Source: Pseudomonadota bacterium (GTDB taxonomy: Bacteria; Pseudomonadota; Gammaproteobacteria; Burkholderiales; Burkholderiaceae_C). Taken from it: a DNA stretch of 58,325 nucleotides. A model generated the notes under the pieces. The model worked only from the letters and a program-made list of their open reading frames with translations, ran no database searches and was not told the origin of the DNA. Both the position numbers and the translations under genes were made by a program. The DNA is taken from assembly GCA_018240985.1 (NCBI GenBank), contig JAFEER010000268.1, positions 1 through 58,325 on the forward strand, in the 5' to 3' direction. How positions within the stretch are numbered: position 1 is the first letter of the stretch; every line of letters starts with the position of its first letter. This document shows, piece after piece, positions 56,275 through 58,325 of the stretch.

Positions 56275-57921
56275 TCACAGCAGGATGCGGCGGTAGTCCG
56301 CCAGCACTTGGCCGAGGTAGGCGTTGAAGCGCGCGGCCGCCGCGCCGTCGATCACGCGGTGGTCGTAGGACAGCGACAACGGCAGAGTCAGGCGCGGCAC
56401 GAACTGCTTGCCATCCCACACCGGCTTCATCTGGCCCTTGGACAGGCCCAGGATGGCCACCTCGGGCGCGTTGATGATGGGCGTGAAATGCGTGCCGCCG
56501 ATGCCGCCCAGCGACGAGATCGACATGCAGCCGCCCTGCATGTCGGCCGCGCCCAGCTTGCCGTCGCGCGCCTTCTTGGCCAGCTCGCCCATCTCCTGGC
56601 TGATCTGGATGATGCCTTTTTTGTCAGCATCTTTGAGCACCGGCACCACCAGGCCATTGGGCGTGTCGGCCGCAAAGCCAATGTGGTAGTAGCTCTTGTA
56701 GACCAGGGTGTCGCCGTCCAGGCTGGTGTTGAACTCAGGGAACTTCTTCAGGGCCGCAACCACGGCCTTGATGACGAAGGCCAGCATGGTGACCTTGACG
56801 CCGCTCTTCTCGTTCTCTTTATTGGTGGAGACGCGGAAGGATTCAAGCTCGGTGATATCGGCCTCGTCGTTGTTGGTGACGTGAGGAATCATCACCCAGT
56901 TGCGGTGCAGGTTGGCGCCGCTGATTTTCTTGATGCGCGACAGCGGTTTGGCCTCGACGGCACCAAACTTGCTGAAATCCACCTTGGGCCAGGGCAACAA
57001 ATCCATACCCACGCCAGTGCCGCCGCCGGCCGGTGCCTTGGCCGCCTGGGCCAGGGTTTGCACGGCGCCGCTCATGATGGCGCGGGTGAAGGACTGCACG
57101 TCCTCGGCCGTGATACGACCCTTGGCGCCCGTGCCCTTGACCTCGGCCAGCGGCACGCCCAGCTCGCGCGCAAACTTGCGCACCGACGGGCTGGCATGCG
57201 GCAGGCCGGGTGTGGGGCTGCCGGGTTGATGCGCCGGCATGACGGCCGCTGCCGCTGCAGGAGCCGCAGCGGGTGCTGGTGCTGGTGCTGCCACCGGTGC
57301 CGCACTGGGGGCGGCTGCCGCCGGCGCGGGCGCAGCGCTTGCTGCGCCAGCCACGCCTTCGATCACGGCCACCAGGTCGCCGATGTTGACCTTGTCACCC
57401 ACCTTGACCTTGAGCTCCTTGAGCTGGCCGGCCACGGGCGAGGGGATTTCCATCGAGGCCTTGTCGGACTCGACGGTGAACAGTGACTGCTCGACCTTGA
57501 TGGCATCACCCACCTGGGCCAGCAGTTCGATCACGGCCACATCCTTGAAGTCGCCGATGTCGGGCACGCGCACCTCGATGGGGCCTGCGGCGGCGGCAGC
57601 TGCGGGTGCTGGCGCGGGCGCGGCGGCCACGGGGGCCGGTGCCGGTGCGGCTGCGGCTGGTGCCGGCGCGGCGGCAGCGCCGGCGGCCGTCTCCAGCTCG
57701 ACGATCACGCTGCCCTGCTTGACCTTGTCGCCGACCTTGACGGTGAGCGCCTTGACGACGCCGGCGTGGCTGGACGGAATCTCCATCGACGCCTTGTCCG
57801 ATTCGACGGTGATGAGTGATTGTTCTACCGCGACCGTATCGCCGGGTTTGACCAGTAGTTCGATCACGCCCACTTCGTCAAAGTCCCCGATGTCGGGCAC
57901 CTGGATTTGAATCAATGCCAT
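56275..57921 (-). CDS. aceF: Dihydrolipoyllysine-residue acetyltransferase (pyruvate dehydrogenase E2)
   Basis: A 548-residue E2 core of the pyruvate dehydrogenase complex. Two lipoyl domains (about 1-78 and 117-193), each with [11 protein letters not shown] around the lipoyl lysine, are joined by Ala/Pro linkers. The E1/E3-binding domain follows ([23 protein letters not shown], about 246-268), then the catalytic acetyltransferase domain with the motif [15 protein letters not shown] (about 517-531). It transfers the acetyl group to CoA. Ten bases after its stop the lpdA leader begins (gap 13 bases), matching the aceE-aceF-lpdA order. Confidence 0.95.
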   Translation of the reverse strand: MALIQIQVPDIGDFDEVGVIELLVKPGDTVAVEQSLITVESDKASMEIPSSHAGVVKALTVKVGDKVKQGSVIVELETAAGAAAAPAPAAAAPAPAPVAAAPAPAPAAAAAAGPIEVRVPDIGDFKDVAVIELLAQVGDAIKVEQSLFTVESDKASMEIPSPVAGQLKELKVKVGDKVNIGDLVAVIEGVAGAASAAPAPAAAAPSAAPVAAPAPAPAAAPAAAAAVMPAHQPGSPTPGLPHASPSVRKFARELGVPLAEVKGTGAKGRITAEDVQSFTRAIMSGAVQTLAQAAKAPAGGGTGVGMDLLPWPKVDFSKFGAVEAKPLSRIKKISGANLHRNWVMIPHVTNNDEADITELESFRVSTNKENEKSGVKVTMLAFVIKAVVAALKKFPEFNTSLDGDTLVYKSYYHIGFAADTPNGLVVPVLKDADKKGIIQISQEMGELAKKARDGKLGAADMQGGCMSISSLGGIGGTHFTPIINAPEVAILGLSKGQMKPVWDGKQFVPRLTLPLSLSYDHRVIDGAAAARFNAYLGQVLADYRRILL

Positions 57922-57938
57922 GTTTGTCTCCCTCGTCT

Positions 57939-58325
57939 TCAGGCGTGCAGGGGGTTGATCTTGTCGGTCTTGATGCCGTACTTGGCAATCGCCTCGGCCA
58001 CCTTGGCCAGGGGCAGCTTGCCCTGCTCGGCCAGGGCCTTGAGCGCGGCCACGGTGATGTAGTGGCGGTTGACCTCGAAGTGCTCGCGCAGCTTGCTGCG
58101 GAAGTCGCTACGGCCAAAGCCATCGGTGCCCAGCACCTTGTAGGCGCGTCCGGCCGGGATGAAGGCGCGGATCTGTTCGGCGTAGTTCTTGATGTAGTCG
58201 GTCGATGCCACCACCGGGCCGGCGTGGGCTGACAGCTGCTGCGTGACGAAGGGCACGCGCGGCGTGGCCGTGGGATGCAGCAGGTTGTAGCGCTCGGCGT
58301 CCTGGCCCTCGCGGGTCAGTTCATT
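57939..58325 (-). CDS. aceE: Pyruvate dehydrogenase E1 component, C-terminal part
   Basis: Only the last 128 codons are in the window; the gene continues past the right edge. The visible part reads [26 protein letters not shown], then [20 protein letters not shown] and [27 protein letters not shown], which is the standard C-terminus of homodimeric AceE. The E1 enzyme decarboxylates pyruvate with thiamine diphosphate and acetylates the lipoyl groups of AceF. The aceF start lies 17 bases downstream, showing an aceE-aceF-lpdA operon. Confidence 0.95.
   Translation of the reverse strand, partial: NELTREGQDAERYNLLHPTATPRVPFVTQQLSAHAGPVVASTDYIKNYAEQIRAFIPAGRAYKVLGTDGFGRSDFRSKLREHFEVNRHYITVAALKALAEQGKLPLAKVAEAIAKYGIKTDKINPLHA

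Overview
The window is GC-rich, gene-dense DNA of a denitrifying beta-proteobacterium, most likely a member of the Comamonadaceae (Acidovorax/Alicycliphilus-like). This rests on the gene families present: Bug-type solute receptors, a BktB-like thiolase, an imuA-imuB-dnaE2 cassette, a pyruvate dehydrogenase E3 with its own lipoyl domain, a complete nirS/heme d1 cluster, and small intergenic repeats of a kind I associate with this family. The assignment is inference; no rRNA or tRNA gene was found.

Layout. 1-9100: end of a receiver-domain protein, an RluA-type pseudouridine synthase, an SDR, a beta-ketothiolase, a Bug receptor, a universal stress protein behind an FNR/Dnr-type site, a 2-oxoglutarate dioxygenase, a basic secreted protein, a D-2-hydroxyacid dehydrogenase, a LivK-like receptor and a small hypothetical protein. 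9101-13695: holC and pepA divergent from lptF-lptG, then a CbiX-like chelatase. 13691-13924: a non-coding IS1380-like miniature element with target duplication that supplies the cbiX stop codon. 13993-17270: cysB, a methionine-type aminotransferase, a VanZ-like membrane protein. 17305-22547: the LexA-controlled mutagenesis cassette imuA-imuB-dnaE2. 22688-24697: a Fic-protein islet. 24698-27083: rng and a SUMT (cobA, probably acting as nirE).

27145-36305: the denitrification locus. nirS, nirC, nirF, a fused nirD-nirL, nirG, nirH, nirJ and nirN run in one direction, followed by a Dnr/NnrR-type Crp/Fnr regulator. NirS reduces nitrite to nitric oxide. The SUMT makes precorrin-2 for siroheme, NirDL/G/H decarboxylate siroheme, NirJ installs the oxo groups, and NirF and NirN finish heme d1. 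Sites of the type TTGA-N6-TCAA lie before nirS/cobA and before usp, with a one-mismatch site before the regulator, suggesting one oxygen/NO-responsive circuit.

36417-44129 (minus strand): patatin-like hydrolase, ligA, zipA, smc, which is a conserved chromosome-maintenance block. 44359-45170: a PEP-CTERM exoprotein gene with a sigma-54-like promoter. 45239-50245: YnfA, a CHASE-PAS-GGDEF-EAL protein, an MFS exporter. 50499-54308: NlpC/P60 hydrolase, YeaQ-like protein, EVE protein, a repeat-filled gap, an RlmI-like methyltransferase and a second Bug receptor. 54441-58325 (minus strand): lpdA, aceF and the end of aceE.

The least expected signals are the miniature element in cbiX, a family of about 45-bp repeats found at gene ends, at stop codons and inside the ligA and lpdA reading frames, and the LexA operator that almost touches the imuA start codon.
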